DNA from: Verrucomicrobiota bacterium
Lineage (GTDB): Bacteria; Verrucomicrobiota; Verrucomicrobiia; Limisphaerales; Pedosphaeraceae
DNA: 64,000 nt
NCBI GenBank assembly: GCA_021325145.1
Contig: JAJPHR010000031.1
Coordinates: 1 to 64,000 of the forward strand
Direction: 5' to 3'
Shown here: in pieces, positions 51,759 through 60,700 of the stretch
Numbering within the stretch: position 1 is the stretch's first letter
Layout of the letters: every line of letters starts with the position of its first letter
The notes under the pieces: generated by a model
Databases searched by the model: none
What the model saw: the letters and a program-made list of their open reading frames with translations, nothing else
Told to the model about the DNA's origin: nothing
Program-made: the position numbers and the translations under genes

Positions 51759-52934
51759 TTACTTCGAACAAATCGCACCGGCGGAGCTTTGCGCACGCCT
51801 GCCAGCCACGTGTTCGTAAGTCTTCAGTGTTTGAGCCGCTGTCAGGTCCCAATTGAATTGTTTTGCGTGGGACAGCCCGGCCTTCACGAGGCTGGCGCGG
51901 AGTCCGGCGTCGCTGGCGAGGGAAATCATCTGGCGCATAATTGAATCCGGACTCTCCGGATCGATCGTCGCGGCGGCATTGCCCACCACCTCGCCCAGCG
52001 AGCCACGGGTCGAACAAATCACCGGACAGCCGCAAGCCATGGCTTCCGTCGGTGGCATCCCGAAGCCTTCGTAGAGCGAAGGATACACGAATGCTTCCGC
52101 TGCGCGATACAACGATGGCAACTGGGTGTCATCCACAAATCCCAACGCGCGAATATCCGCCGCAAACGGAGACGAGCGGATCGCCGCATGGACAAATTCC
52201 GCTCCCTGCCAATCGCTGCCGGCAAGAACCAGTTGCCAGGCCGAGCCGGTTCTTTGTTTGAATTGGTTGAAGGCGGTGATCAGCCGCACGTGATTTTTAG
52301 CCGGATGTTCGAGCCGCGCGAGATAGAGGAAGAACGGCTGCCGCAGACCATGTCGCGCTACCACTTCGGCACGCGCGGCTTCACGCGGCCCGGGCTGGAA
52401 ACGATCGTGGTCCAGGCCATTGAGAATCACGGTCACACGGTCGGACGGCACGTTGAAACAAGCGGCGATGTCCCGCGCGGTGGCGCTGCTTACGGCGATA
52501 ATTTGATTCTGCCGGCGGGCCAGTCTCCGCGCGACGACCCTTCCGTAGAACATTCGCGCTTGATCATACTTGCGAGCCACGCGGAACGGAGCCACGTCGT
52601 GGATCGTGGCAACGAGTGGGCATGGACGCCGCCAGAGCAAACGCCGATAGCTCGGAACGTGAAGCACATCGAGTTGATGCTCACGCGCGAGCCGGGGCAA
52701 GGCCGTCTGATGCCAAAGAATATTCTTTACGGGCGGCCGAAATCGTTCCGGCACGGGCACGATCTCCATGCCCGACGTCACGAAGCCAAACAAGGGCAGG
52801 TCCTCCTCCAGCACAAACAATTTAAACTGATGCCCGTCGGCATGGGGAAGGAACGCGCGGAGCAGAGCGAAAAGATACTGGGCTATTCCCGTCCTGCCAC
52901 GCTGGATGACGGAAGTGGAAATGCCGATCTTCAC
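51759..52934 (-). CDS. GT4-family glycosyltransferase
   Basis: A 391-residue GT-B enzyme of the GT4 family. The N-terminal part includes VKIGISTSVIQRGRTGIAQY, VATIHDVAPF and IIAVSSATARDI; the C-terminal donor site is YLARLEHPAKNHVRL and YEGFGMPPTEAMACGCPVI (E-x7-E motif). The start is GTG 52934, whose GTGA overlaps the upstream stop and which has GGGGAG 7 bases before it. It probably builds an exported polysaccharide as the last gene of the glycan operon. Confidence 0.88.
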   Translation of the reverse strand: MKIGISTSVIQRGRTGIAQYLFALLRAFLPHADGHQFKLFVLEEDLPLFGFVTSGMEIVPVPERFRPPVKNILWHQTALPRLAREHQLDVLHVPSYRRLLWRRPCPLVATIHDVAPFRVARKYDQARMFYGRVVARRLARRQNQIIAVSSATARDIAACFNVPSDRVTVILNGLDHDRFQPGPREAARAEVVARHGLRQPFFLYLARLEHPAKNHVRLITAFNQFKQRTGSAWQLVLAGSDWQGAEFVHAAIRSSPFAADIRALGFVDDTQLPSLYRAAEAFVYPSLYEGFGMPPTEAMACGCPVICSTRGSLGEVVGNAAATIDPESPDSIMRQMISLASDAGLRASLVKAGLSHAKQFNWDLTAAQTLKTYEHVAGRRAQSSAGAICSK

Positions 52935-54643
52935 GCGCACGCTCCCCACAGCGCACCGTTCAAACGGGCGAGCTGCAGGACATTTTTCACGGCAGGCTGC
53001 GCGCCGGTGAAATTCACCCGCAATCCATGGCTTAGTGCCAGGTTGCGCGCGCGTTCCATGAGGCTCAGTCCGCTGCTGTCAATAAATCGCACGCGGGAAA
53101 GATCAATGACCACCTGCCCCGAAGCCGGCCTCCCCGAGATCTGCGCTTCCGTCAATCGCCAAACATGCTCCGCATTGGCGGCGGTGATTTCGCCCTGCCA
53201 GAGCAGCAGGGCGGAGGCATTGAAATGGGCTCCCACCACGGCCGCCTGTTCTCGAATTCGTGCTTCGACCAACTCACAGGCGGAGGCAGCGTCGGGAGCC
53301 GTTGCAAAAAATTGTTCTATGCGCAGCAGCTTGAGCGTGCGGGTGACCGCCCGGCTTGGCGCCAGCAACACTAAGTGCCGTCCCGCAGCGCGAAAGCTCC
53401 GATTCAATCGCATTAGCCAAGCCATGCCAGCGCTGTCGATCGACCGCACCGCGTCCAACCGGAGCAGGCACGGACGCTCATCGCTGATCAATTGCTCTGG
53501 TGACAATTCCGGGTCTCGCGCGACAATTAAGTTGACGCATTCACCCAAGGTTATTTGACGCCACGGCTTCATTTCCCCTGGAGGGCGGTCGCAGCTCGCG
53601 GTACTGCCATTGGTGATAACGCCCGCGGTCCGCGAACAATTCCAGGAAGGCATGGGAGCATGGCATCTATGCCGCTTCACGGTTCGCCAGCCGGTGATGC
53701 ACGAATGAAATCCGGACAGCTTTTGCCGGTAAGCACGTCGAAGCGGCGTGAGTGCCACGCTCCTTTGGTTGCGGCGCCATGCTGTGCTCTTCTCCTCTCT
53801 TTGGGGCGTGTGCGCATGAAACTTGGCCAATGCAATGGAGCGCAATCCCCTGCCCCGCGGTCGCAGCCGCCACCATTGCGCGAGGATGGCTCCGCCGAAG
53901 ACCGTCAAATCCTCGACATAGCGGCGAAACAAGCGGCGTGGTTCTTGGGCCAGTCGGAACAACCACTCGGTTCCGGTCCGCTGCATCCAGGCTGGCGCGC
54001 GCTTTAACTGGCCAGCCAGGAAATCAATCGTCCCGCCTACTCCGGCGCAGACCGGCACGCCAAGCGATTGATGGTGCATGGCCAGCCACTTCTCCTGTTT
54101 GGGACAACCAAACGAAACGAACAGAAAATGCGGCTGAAATTCCTGGATCCGGCGTTTGATGCCTTCGTGATCCATCGCGAGCAGTGGGTCGAATGGAGGG
54201 GAGTATCCAGCCACTGCCAGTCCCGGGTATTCGGCTTGCAAACGAGCGACCGCGTTCGCCGTGGAATTCACCGTGCCGCCCAGCAGAAAGATGCGGTAGT
54301 TTTTTTCCGCTGCCAGGCTGACCAATCGCGGCACCAAATCAGCGCCCGCGACCCGTTCGGGCAATGGGTTGCCGAGCATCCGCGAAGCCCACACCAGCGG
54401 CATGCCATCGCATAAAACCAGGTGCGCATCCAATAGGATGCGCCGCAATTCGACGTCCTTCCGCGCCTGGACCAGAAAATCCACGTTGGGCGTCACGAAG
54501 TAGTGCGGCCGTCCCGAAACCACCATTTTTTCAACCAACGCAACGGCCTCCTGAATGGTGATGTTATCGAACGGCACCCCCAACATGGCGATGGGCGGCC
54601 GGGGAGGGTTTAAGTTTAAGGAATCGGAAGTCGGATGATTCAT
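52931..54643 (-). CDS. WecG/TagA-family glycosyltransferase fused in frame to tandem STAS domains
   Basis: One uninterrupted frame of 570 residues. Residues about 15-280 are a WecG/TagA/CpsF enzyme (family GT26): YFVTPNVDFLVQARKD, LCDGMPLVWASRMLG, ERVAGADLVPRL, FVSFGCPKQEKWLAMH. Residues about 290-360 are low-quality, Arg-rich sequence encoded by a repeat element (53655-53763). From MKPWRQITLGECVNL (53572) two STAS domains follow (RSIDSAGMAWLMRLN; VRFIDSSGLSLMERA). It is likely that two genes, an N-acetylmannosaminuronate-type glycosyltransferase and a STAS protein with its own ATG 53572, were joined when the repeat removed the stop. The domain order is directly seen; whether a fused protein is made is unknown. 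Confidence 0.8.
   Translation of the reverse strand: MNHPTSDSLNLNPPRPPIAMLGVPFDNITIQEAVALVEKMVVSGRPHYFVTPNVDFLVQARKDVELRRILLDAHLVLCDGMPLVWASRMLGNPLPERVAGADLVPRLVSLAAEKNYRIFLLGGTVNSTANAVARLQAEYPGLAVAGYSPPFDPLLAMDHEGIKRRIQEFQPHFLFVSFGCPKQEKWLAMHHQSLGVPVCAGVGGTIDFLAGQLKRAPAWMQRTGTEWLFRLAQEPRRLFRRYVEDLTVFGGAILAQWWRLRPRGRGLRSIALAKFHAHTPQREEKSTAWRRNQRSVALTPLRRAYRQKLSGFHSCITGWRTVKRHRCHAPMPSWNCSRTAGVITNGSTASCDRPPGEMKPWRQITLGECVNLIVARDPELSPEQLISDERPCLLRLDAVRSIDSAGMAWLMRLNRSFRAAGRHLVLLAPSRAVTRTLKLLRIEQFFATAPDAASACELVEARIREQAAVVGAHFNASALLLWQGEITAANAEHVWRLTEAQISGRPASGQVVIDLSRVRFIDSSGLSLMERARNLALSHGLRVNFTGAQPAVKNVLQLARLNGALWGACA
53655..53763. repeat. MITE-like inverted repeat inserted in the wecG-STAS frame
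   Basis: The left arm 53655-53678 (ggagcatggcatctatgccg...) and right arm 53740-53763 are inverted copies matching at about 19 of 24 positions. The left arm shares its words with the repeat after rpsT (21337-21365). The element is 109 bases long and is read through without a stop in the glycosyltransferase frame, encoding part of the Arg-rich spacer (LTPLRRAYRQKL, HSCITGWRTVKRHRCHAP). Confidence 0.75.
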
Positions 54644-54857
54644 GCAACCGATTAATTGGGCCACTCGAGGATTGGCCGCCAATGAACAATAATTTTTTTC
54701 ACTGCAAGTCAGTAACGCGCACCTGCGAAGCAACATATCTCATGCATGGCTGCGGCAAATGGGGTGTTTTTCCTCCGGGAATTCTCGATTTCTCGGCTGG
54801 CGTGTTGCGATCGAAAAACGGCCCGAAGACGCCGTCTCTCGCACGGAGCCGGCTCGA

Positions 54858-55622
54858 TCAACAGTTCAGGCGCCAACACTTCACCTCGGCATCGGAGTCA
54901 CGCATTGCGAGCGCGCCGACGTAGCCGTCGGCGGGCGTGAGGTGAAGGAGCCGCCACTGGCTCGCGGCGAAGGAATCGCCAAACAAACGCATGAAGCGGC
55001 ATGGTTCTTGTGGCAAGCACGACACTTCCACCTGATTCAAAGATTCCCCAATGCCTTCGCCGGTTGCCTTGAGCCACGCCTCTTTGCGGGTCCAAAGATT
55101 GTAGAACGCGTTCTGCATTTCCAACGGCGCAAGAGCGCGGAGCACGCCACTTTCCCAGGAGGAAAAGAAACGTTTGGCTATGCCATCAGCATCCCGGAGC
55201 GGGCGGATTTGCTCGATGTCCACTCCAACCTCCGCAACGCGGGTCACCGCCAGCAGCGCCAAAGCGCCAGAATGCGCCAGGTTAAAATGGAGTGTGTCGG
55301 AACCATTTGCCCGGGAGAGCAACGGCTTGCCGCGGGCAGTGTACTCGAACTTGATCTCGCCGGGCGGCAGGTGAAGATATTGTCCGAGAAGCAAGCGCAG
55401 CGTGCCGCGTCCGACGACAAACCGGTTTCGGTCCCGCTCGAAATGAAACCGACCGGCGCGCGTTTGTTCATCCGGGGAAAGCGGCGCAGCCAGGCCCGAA
55501 ACTTGCGCCGGCGTTTGATCAAGGCTCACTGCCCAAACGTGGACTTCGTTTTCAGCGAGTTGCCAGTTTTTCGGCGCAGGAGGCCAACCCGGCGTGACGC
55601 CGATGTTTGTTTCGCTGCTCAT
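54858..55622 (-). CDS. Sfp-type 4'-phosphopantetheinyl transferase
   Basis: A 254-residue protein of the Sfp/AcpT group. The motifs are RGKPLLSRANGSDTLHFNLAHS (P1a/P1b), VGVDIEQIRPLRDADGIAKR (Mg-binding Asp and Glu) and FYNLWTRKEAWLKATGEGIG (third motif). Such enzymes load coenzyme A-derived phosphopantetheine on carrier proteins of PKS, NRPS or fatty acid type. No carrier protein or synthase lies in the window, so its position in a glycan operon is unexpected. It begins 13 bases after the stop of the nucleotidyltransferase-like gene. The 214 bases between it and the next gene are non-coding. Confidence 0.92.
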   Translation of the reverse strand: MSSETNIGVTPGWPPAPKNWQLAENEVHVWAVSLDQTPAQVSGLAAPLSPDEQTRAGRFHFERDRNRFVVGRGTLRLLLGQYLHLPPGEIKFEYTARGKPLLSRANGSDTLHFNLAHSGALALLAVTRVAEVGVDIEQIRPLRDADGIAKRFFSSWESGVLRALAPLEMQNAFYNLWTRKEAWLKATGEGIGESLNQVEVSCLPQEPCRFMRLFGDSFAASQWRLLHLTPADGYVGALAMRDSDAEVKCWRLNC

Positions 55623-55635
55623 GACGGATCTGGCG

Positions 55636-56784
55636 TCAACCGTAGCTCGGCCAGATGCGTTGATAGGCGCGAAGCAGATCGGGCCAATCGCCGTGTGGAG
55701 CGAGTAAATTTCGTTTCAGGCATTTTCTGGGCGCATCTTCCATCAACGCGTTCTTGTCCCACAACAGCAAACTCAGCGCGTTGAGCAGCCGTTCGCGAGG
55801 ATACCGCAAGAAGTGCGCGCCGACAATCACTCGCGGCCCGAATGTGCGCAAGTTCAGCAGGAGGTTCCGCCAGGGGGAAGTCTCCGGGCATTTGGACCAG
55901 TGTCCCAGTGCATATTCCCTGGTTGAGGCCATTGGCTGTTTCAATCGCCAGCTTTCGAGCCATAACCAAATTCGTTCCCCAAGCTCCGCTGTTTCCAAAA
56001 ACTGTTCCTGGAGTTTTGCTTTCGAAGCCGAAGTGCGGCCAGGGTGCAGCTTAAACTCGACCGCATCTGTGTGATACTGTTGCACCGCTGCCAGCCAGGG
56101 CAATTCCTCCGGTACAGCCAGTTTGCGCAAGCGAACATTCCGCACCAGACAGCTCCAATGGTAAAACCCGAGTGTGGTGAGCACCGCATCGCCAAACGCG
56201 AGCCGGGCTTTGGCTAAATTGCGGCCAATAAAGTCCGACTCCTCTGGAGTGAGCGTTTCTTTGCGCAACAAATCCTTGACCAGCAGCAGCCCGGAACAGC
56301 GATTGAACAAAAGCCGCGTTGCCTCGTGCAAAGGGATTTGATCGGCCCTGAAATGACGCCCGCAGCCCTCGAATACATCCTCCCGGCCCAGAATAATCCG
56401 GTGCCCAGTCACCAGATCGTAGCTAAACATGGAAACCGGGCTCCGTCGCAGCTTGTCGCGCGAATGCACCTTGAACTCGACATGGACGCCTGCGTCAGCG
56501 GAAAGCCCGCCCCCCAGTTCCCTTAGCCGCGCTCCATAACGATATTCATTCAGCAAGGGACTGCCTCGCGCAAAGACATAAAACTCGAGATCATTATAGG
56601 GTCGGTCCTTGTTCCCGGATCGACAGACGCCGCCTTCGCCGCGGCCGTATCCGCCGCCGAGCACGAGGGCATGCAGCACCGAGGGCGGGACCACCGATTG
56701 GACACCCTCCAGAACGCGCCGGCTGGTCGCAGCCAGATGACTTTCCAGTTCGTCGTTGCCATCCAGGGTAAATCGCGTAGCCAT
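55636..56784 (-). CDS. Nucleotidyltransferase-fold protein of unknown target
   Basis: From ATG 56784 (MATRFTLDGNDELESHLAAT) the protein has 382 residues. Residues about 40-80 show HALVLGGGYGRGEGGVCRSG and YNDLEFYVFA, the G-[GS]-x8-x-[DE]-h-[DE]-like core of nucleotidyltransferase-fold proteins. The rest is helical. The first acidic pair is partly conserved (NDLEF), so activity cannot be judged. The ATG overlaps the TGA of the upstream glycosyltransferase (TGATG), which fixes the start. It lies in the glycan operon between a GT2 enzyme and the phosphopantetheinyl transferase. Confidence 0.7.
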   Translation of the reverse strand: MATRFTLDGNDELESHLAATSRRVLEGVQSVVPPSVLHALVLGGGYGRGEGGVCRSGNKDRPYNDLEFYVFARGSPLLNEYRYGARLRELGGGLSADAGVHVEFKVHSRDKLRRSPVSMFSYDLVTGHRIILGREDVFEGCGRHFRADQIPLHEATRLLFNRCSGLLLVKDLLRKETLTPEESDFIGRNLAKARLAFGDAVLTTLGFYHWSCLVRNVRLRKLAVPEELPWLAAVQQYHTDAVEFKLHPGRTSASKAKLQEQFLETAELGERIWLWLESWRLKQPMASTREYALGHWSKCPETSPWRNLLLNLRTFGPRVIVGAHFLRYPRERLLNALSLLLWDKNALMEDAPRKCLKRNLLAPHGDWPDLLRAYQRIWPSYG

Positions 56785-57674
56785 CAGTTCGCCTCCTCCG
56801 ATGCCTGTGCTTTCCGGTAAAACTTCCAACCTTCGCGGAAGCCCGCCAATTTCGCGCGGCGCTGCCGCCAGCGGATCCGCATCGCCTCCGGGAATTCGCG
56901 CAGGCGATGGTAACTGGCACAGAAGCCAAGATCGCGCCGCACGTCGTTCAGCCAACCGAGCAGGACGGTGCGCGGCCAATTGAACTGCGCCGGCGTCCCT
57001 TTCCAGACGGCGGCCAAGGCTCTTCCTTCGCCGAAGCTTCGCTTATACATCTGCAGCGGGGTGTAATTATGCGAGTGCATCACCACGGAGTTGGGGCAAT
57101 ACACCACCCGATACCCGTGGCTGCGGCACCAGCGTGTGTATTCATCGTCTTCGGAATACTGCATCTTCTCGAGGAAACCGCGCCTTGCCCAAATGTCTTT
57201 GCGCAAGCCGCTGCTCACCATGCTGAAAAAATGGTCCCATTTGGCTGACTCGCGGTTTGGCCCGAAGCAGCGTTCATAATCGCACGCGAAGACCGCGCGG
57301 CAATCCGGTCGCGGAATTTGCCGGCCAAACACCGCCGCCGTTCCCGGGTCTTGCAACGCTTCCACCAAAGGACGAAGCCAGTCTTTTCCTTGCGGTGTGG
57401 CATCTGCGTTCAGGAAAATGCCGAACCCAGAATTGGCCAGGTTCATCCCCTGGTTCATGACGCGGGCGGGATTGTATTCCTCCGGTTGCAACTGGACGAA
57501 ATGCCGGGGTCGCGCGCTCAGGAGCAGATCCACTGAGCCGTCGGTCGATCCGGAATCGATGACAATCAGCTCCCAATTCGTGTATTCCTGCGCCTGCAAT
57601 GCCGGCAACGTTTCACGCAACGCCCACCCTTCGTTGAATGAGCGCATAATAATGCTGACGAATGGATCGCTCAT
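56784..57674 (-). CDS. Family 2 glycosyltransferase (rhamnosyltransferase-like)
   Basis: A 296-residue GT-A enzyme. The donor site is FVSIIMRSFNEGWALRETLP and VIDSGSTDGSVDLL, the DxD-like region is IFLNADATPQGKDWL, and the acceptor/catalytic region is YSEDDEYTRWCRSHGYRVVY ('ED-x-E/D' motif). It is the first gene of the glycan operon; 95 bases precede it up to the protease stop, so the operon promoter should lie there or further upstream. The likely product is a step of exopolysaccharide or O-antigen assembly. Confidence 0.88.
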   Translation of the reverse strand: MSDPFVSIIMRSFNEGWALRETLPALQAQEYTNWELIVIDSGSTDGSVDLLLSARPRHFVQLQPEEYNPARVMNQGMNLANSGFGIFLNADATPQGKDWLRPLVEALQDPGTAAVFGRQIPRPDCRAVFACDYERCFGPNRESAKWDHFFSMVSSGLRKDIWARRGFLEKMQYSEDDEYTRWCRSHGYRVVYCPNSVVMHSHNYTPLQMYKRSFGEGRALAAVWKGTPAQFNWPRTVLLGWLNDVRRDLGFCASYHRLREFPEAMRIRWRQRRAKLAGFREGWKFYRKAQASEEAN

Positions 57675-57769
57675 GGGAATTTGCCGTCCGGATCGCTAAT
57701 CTTCACAACGAGGGTTATTCGCCCCTGGGAGGCGAATGGTCAAGGTGGGGTTTAACCTGAACCGTCCGA

Positions 57770-60700
57770 TTACGGCGCGAGTTTGAGCCGGTAAAATCGT
57801 TGCGGAAAGTTGGTGGCCTGCGTGTCGGTGAATTGCCAGATACCATCGGCGCCAAGGGTGTTCGTGGCGACTGGCAGCCAGGAGGCGGATGGAGGTAAAT
57901 CGGTTGTGGATTCCAAAACGTAGGTGCCACCAGGCGCACCGGCGAGGCTCAATTTGAAGCTGCCATCGGGATTACCCGTCACGGCGAGGATGTTCGGGGT
58001 GGAATTGACGGGTGGCGCTATAGAAATGGCAACCGTCTGGAAATTAGTGCCACCCCAACCATCTGTGATAGTACAAACAAACTGGTCGGCGACGTTGTTG
58101 GAATTGCAATAAGTCAGCGTGCCCGAGTCATTGGCCAGCATTACGCCGTTGGTGCTGGCGCTCACGGCGACGATTGAAATGACATCTCCATCGACGTCAG
58201 TCCAGTTGGTCGCCAGATCGGAAATTGCAATGTCCAGGCACAAATCAGCCACGCGGCTGTAAGTTACCGCCGCGGCAACGGGCGGGTGATTGGTGACAAT
58301 CTGCGCGAAGGTGTTGGTGGCAGGCAAATTGTTCGCGTCACCGGAATAAATAGCGGTGATAAAATTTGTGCCGCGCGGCAATGAAACCAGATTGGAACTA
58401 ACAGCTTGCCCGGAGACCAGTGGCTCACTGTCGAACACGGCGCTGTTGGTCAGGAATTGCACCGTGCCGGTGGCGCCCGGTGTGACACTGGCGGTGAAAT
58501 TCACGCTGTCCTGGTATCCGGACGGATTGGTGGACGAATTCAGTGCGAAGCTCACGGAAATCAAATTTACCATCAAGGTGGCGACCGTACTGGTGGAAGA
58601 GCCACCGGACGCGCTGACAACCACTGAGTAACTTCCCGCATTAGTGGCGTTGACGGAGGCAAGCGTCAGCATGTTGTTAGTCTGATTAGCCAAAGCCACA
58701 GCGCCATTGAAAAACCACTGGTAAGCAAGCGGTGTGCAGGCGGTGGCATTGACGGAGAACATCGCCGTTGTGCCTGCGAGGTTCGTCTGGCTTTGTGGCT
58801 GGCTCGAAATCATGGGCGGAGTTTCATCTTCCACGACAACGGTGTTCGTCGAATAAGCAGTGTTACCGGAAGGGTCTTTTACGGTGATAACCACGACGTT
58901 GGTCCCCAGTTGCAAAAGAGCGCTGTTGGTTGGGTTTTGGGAAATCGTCAACGGGCTGGATAGGTCAGCGGCGAGAATGAAATTGGTTCCGGTCACGTCC
59001 GGCAGCCTGGCGCTGCAATTGGTGTCCATCGTGAGCACCAGATTGGTAAAGGCCCACTGGATGGTCGGCGGGGTCGTATCGCGTACAATGACCGTGCGCA
59101 CAACAGTGTTGGTATTGCCGTTGCCATCGCTGGCAGTGTAAAGAATGGTGTTGGTCCCGACCGTGGTGGTATTCACGGGGCCGCTGGCAACCACCGCCAC
59201 TGCTCCCGCGCAAGTATCGCTGGCTGTTGCGCCAGGATCGGTGAAGGCGCTGCCCAACTCAACCGTCAGCGGATTGCTGCCATTCAGTGTAATCACCGGC
59301 GGGGTTGTATCATGGACGGTCAATACCACATTGCTGCTCAGGCTGCCGTAAAGGTTGGTGATGACGAGGGTGACGGAATGGTTCGGCGGATGGACATTGG
59401 TCAGTGAGAAATTGGTGTTGGTGGCACCAGCAATTGCCGAGCCGTCCAGGCTCCATTGAAAATGCAGCGGAGGCGTGCCGGAAGCGGCGACGGCAAAATT
59501 GGCATTGCCGCCGCATTCCACAGTCTGGTTCGCGAGGGAACCGCCTATTGCGGGCGGGAAAACCACCGCCAGGGCGGCGGCGGCGCTGGTGGCCGATCCA
59601 AAAATGTTGGTTACGACAACGCTGTAATTGCCGGCACTGTTGGTCGTGACTGCGGTAAGCGTCAGGCTGCTGGTGGTCGCACCGGAGACACCCGCGCCGT
59701 TGGCAAGATTGATTCCGCTTTTACGCCATTGATAACCGAACGGGGCCGAACCGTTCACGATTGCACTGAAGACGGCGTTGCTGCCGGATAAAATCGTCAA
59801 GTTGGTTGGTTGCGCGGAAAAGGCGGGCGAAAAGCCGACCGTCAGAATGGCGACGCTGCTGGTCACGGAACCATAGCTGTTGGTCGCCACGAGGCTGTAA
59901 TTACCGGAGTTGTTGGTCGCCGCCGCCGTGATCGACAATACGTTGCTGGTCGTGCCGGAAACGTTGCCCCCGGCGGAAAGAGCTGCGCCATTCAAAAGCC
60001 ATTTATACGCAAGCGGCGACTGACCGCCGACCGTGGCGCTGAGCGCGAGGCTCGTGCCGTTGGTAACAACCAGGCTGGAGGGACCAGCAATGAAATATGG
60101 CGACCGCAACGGAGCGAGGGCGTTAATGAGGTTCGTTCCATTCGGTGTGCCGAGGCCGGTGGCGAGATCGTAGCCCGGGACGGCGTTAAACAATCCCGGC
60201 GTGTTGGTTCCGATGTTATTGCCCGTGGCAATGTCGTGAAAACATGAGTTGTAATTGGAACTCGCGGCAATCGCGTAGAGCGCGGGATTCAAAAAACCGA
60301 CAAAGTTTGTGGGTCCGCTGGTGGCAACCGACTGCTGGTTAACCAGCGCGCAAAAGCCCGCCCACAATGGGGCGGCGCAACTCGTGCCGCCAACAAACTC
60401 GGTGCTGGTTCCATTATTCCAGAGCACATAAATCGCGTCCGCCGTCATGGCCACGTCGGGAACGTTTCGGTGGGTGGTCGAGCCGCCGTTGGTGGCCATG
60501 CTCACGTTCGTTTGCCATGAGGGAATGGTATAGTTCGGGGTGATGCCGCCGCCGGAACCAGTGTCGTTTCCCCAATTCCAAACTGTTTCCGAGTTCCAGG
60601 ATGCTCCGGTGCCATTCATGGTCAAACTCGTGCCGCCGACACTCGTCACATAAATGCTGTCCATGGGAATTGGACCGCTCGTGGAATTAAAAGCCTGGCT

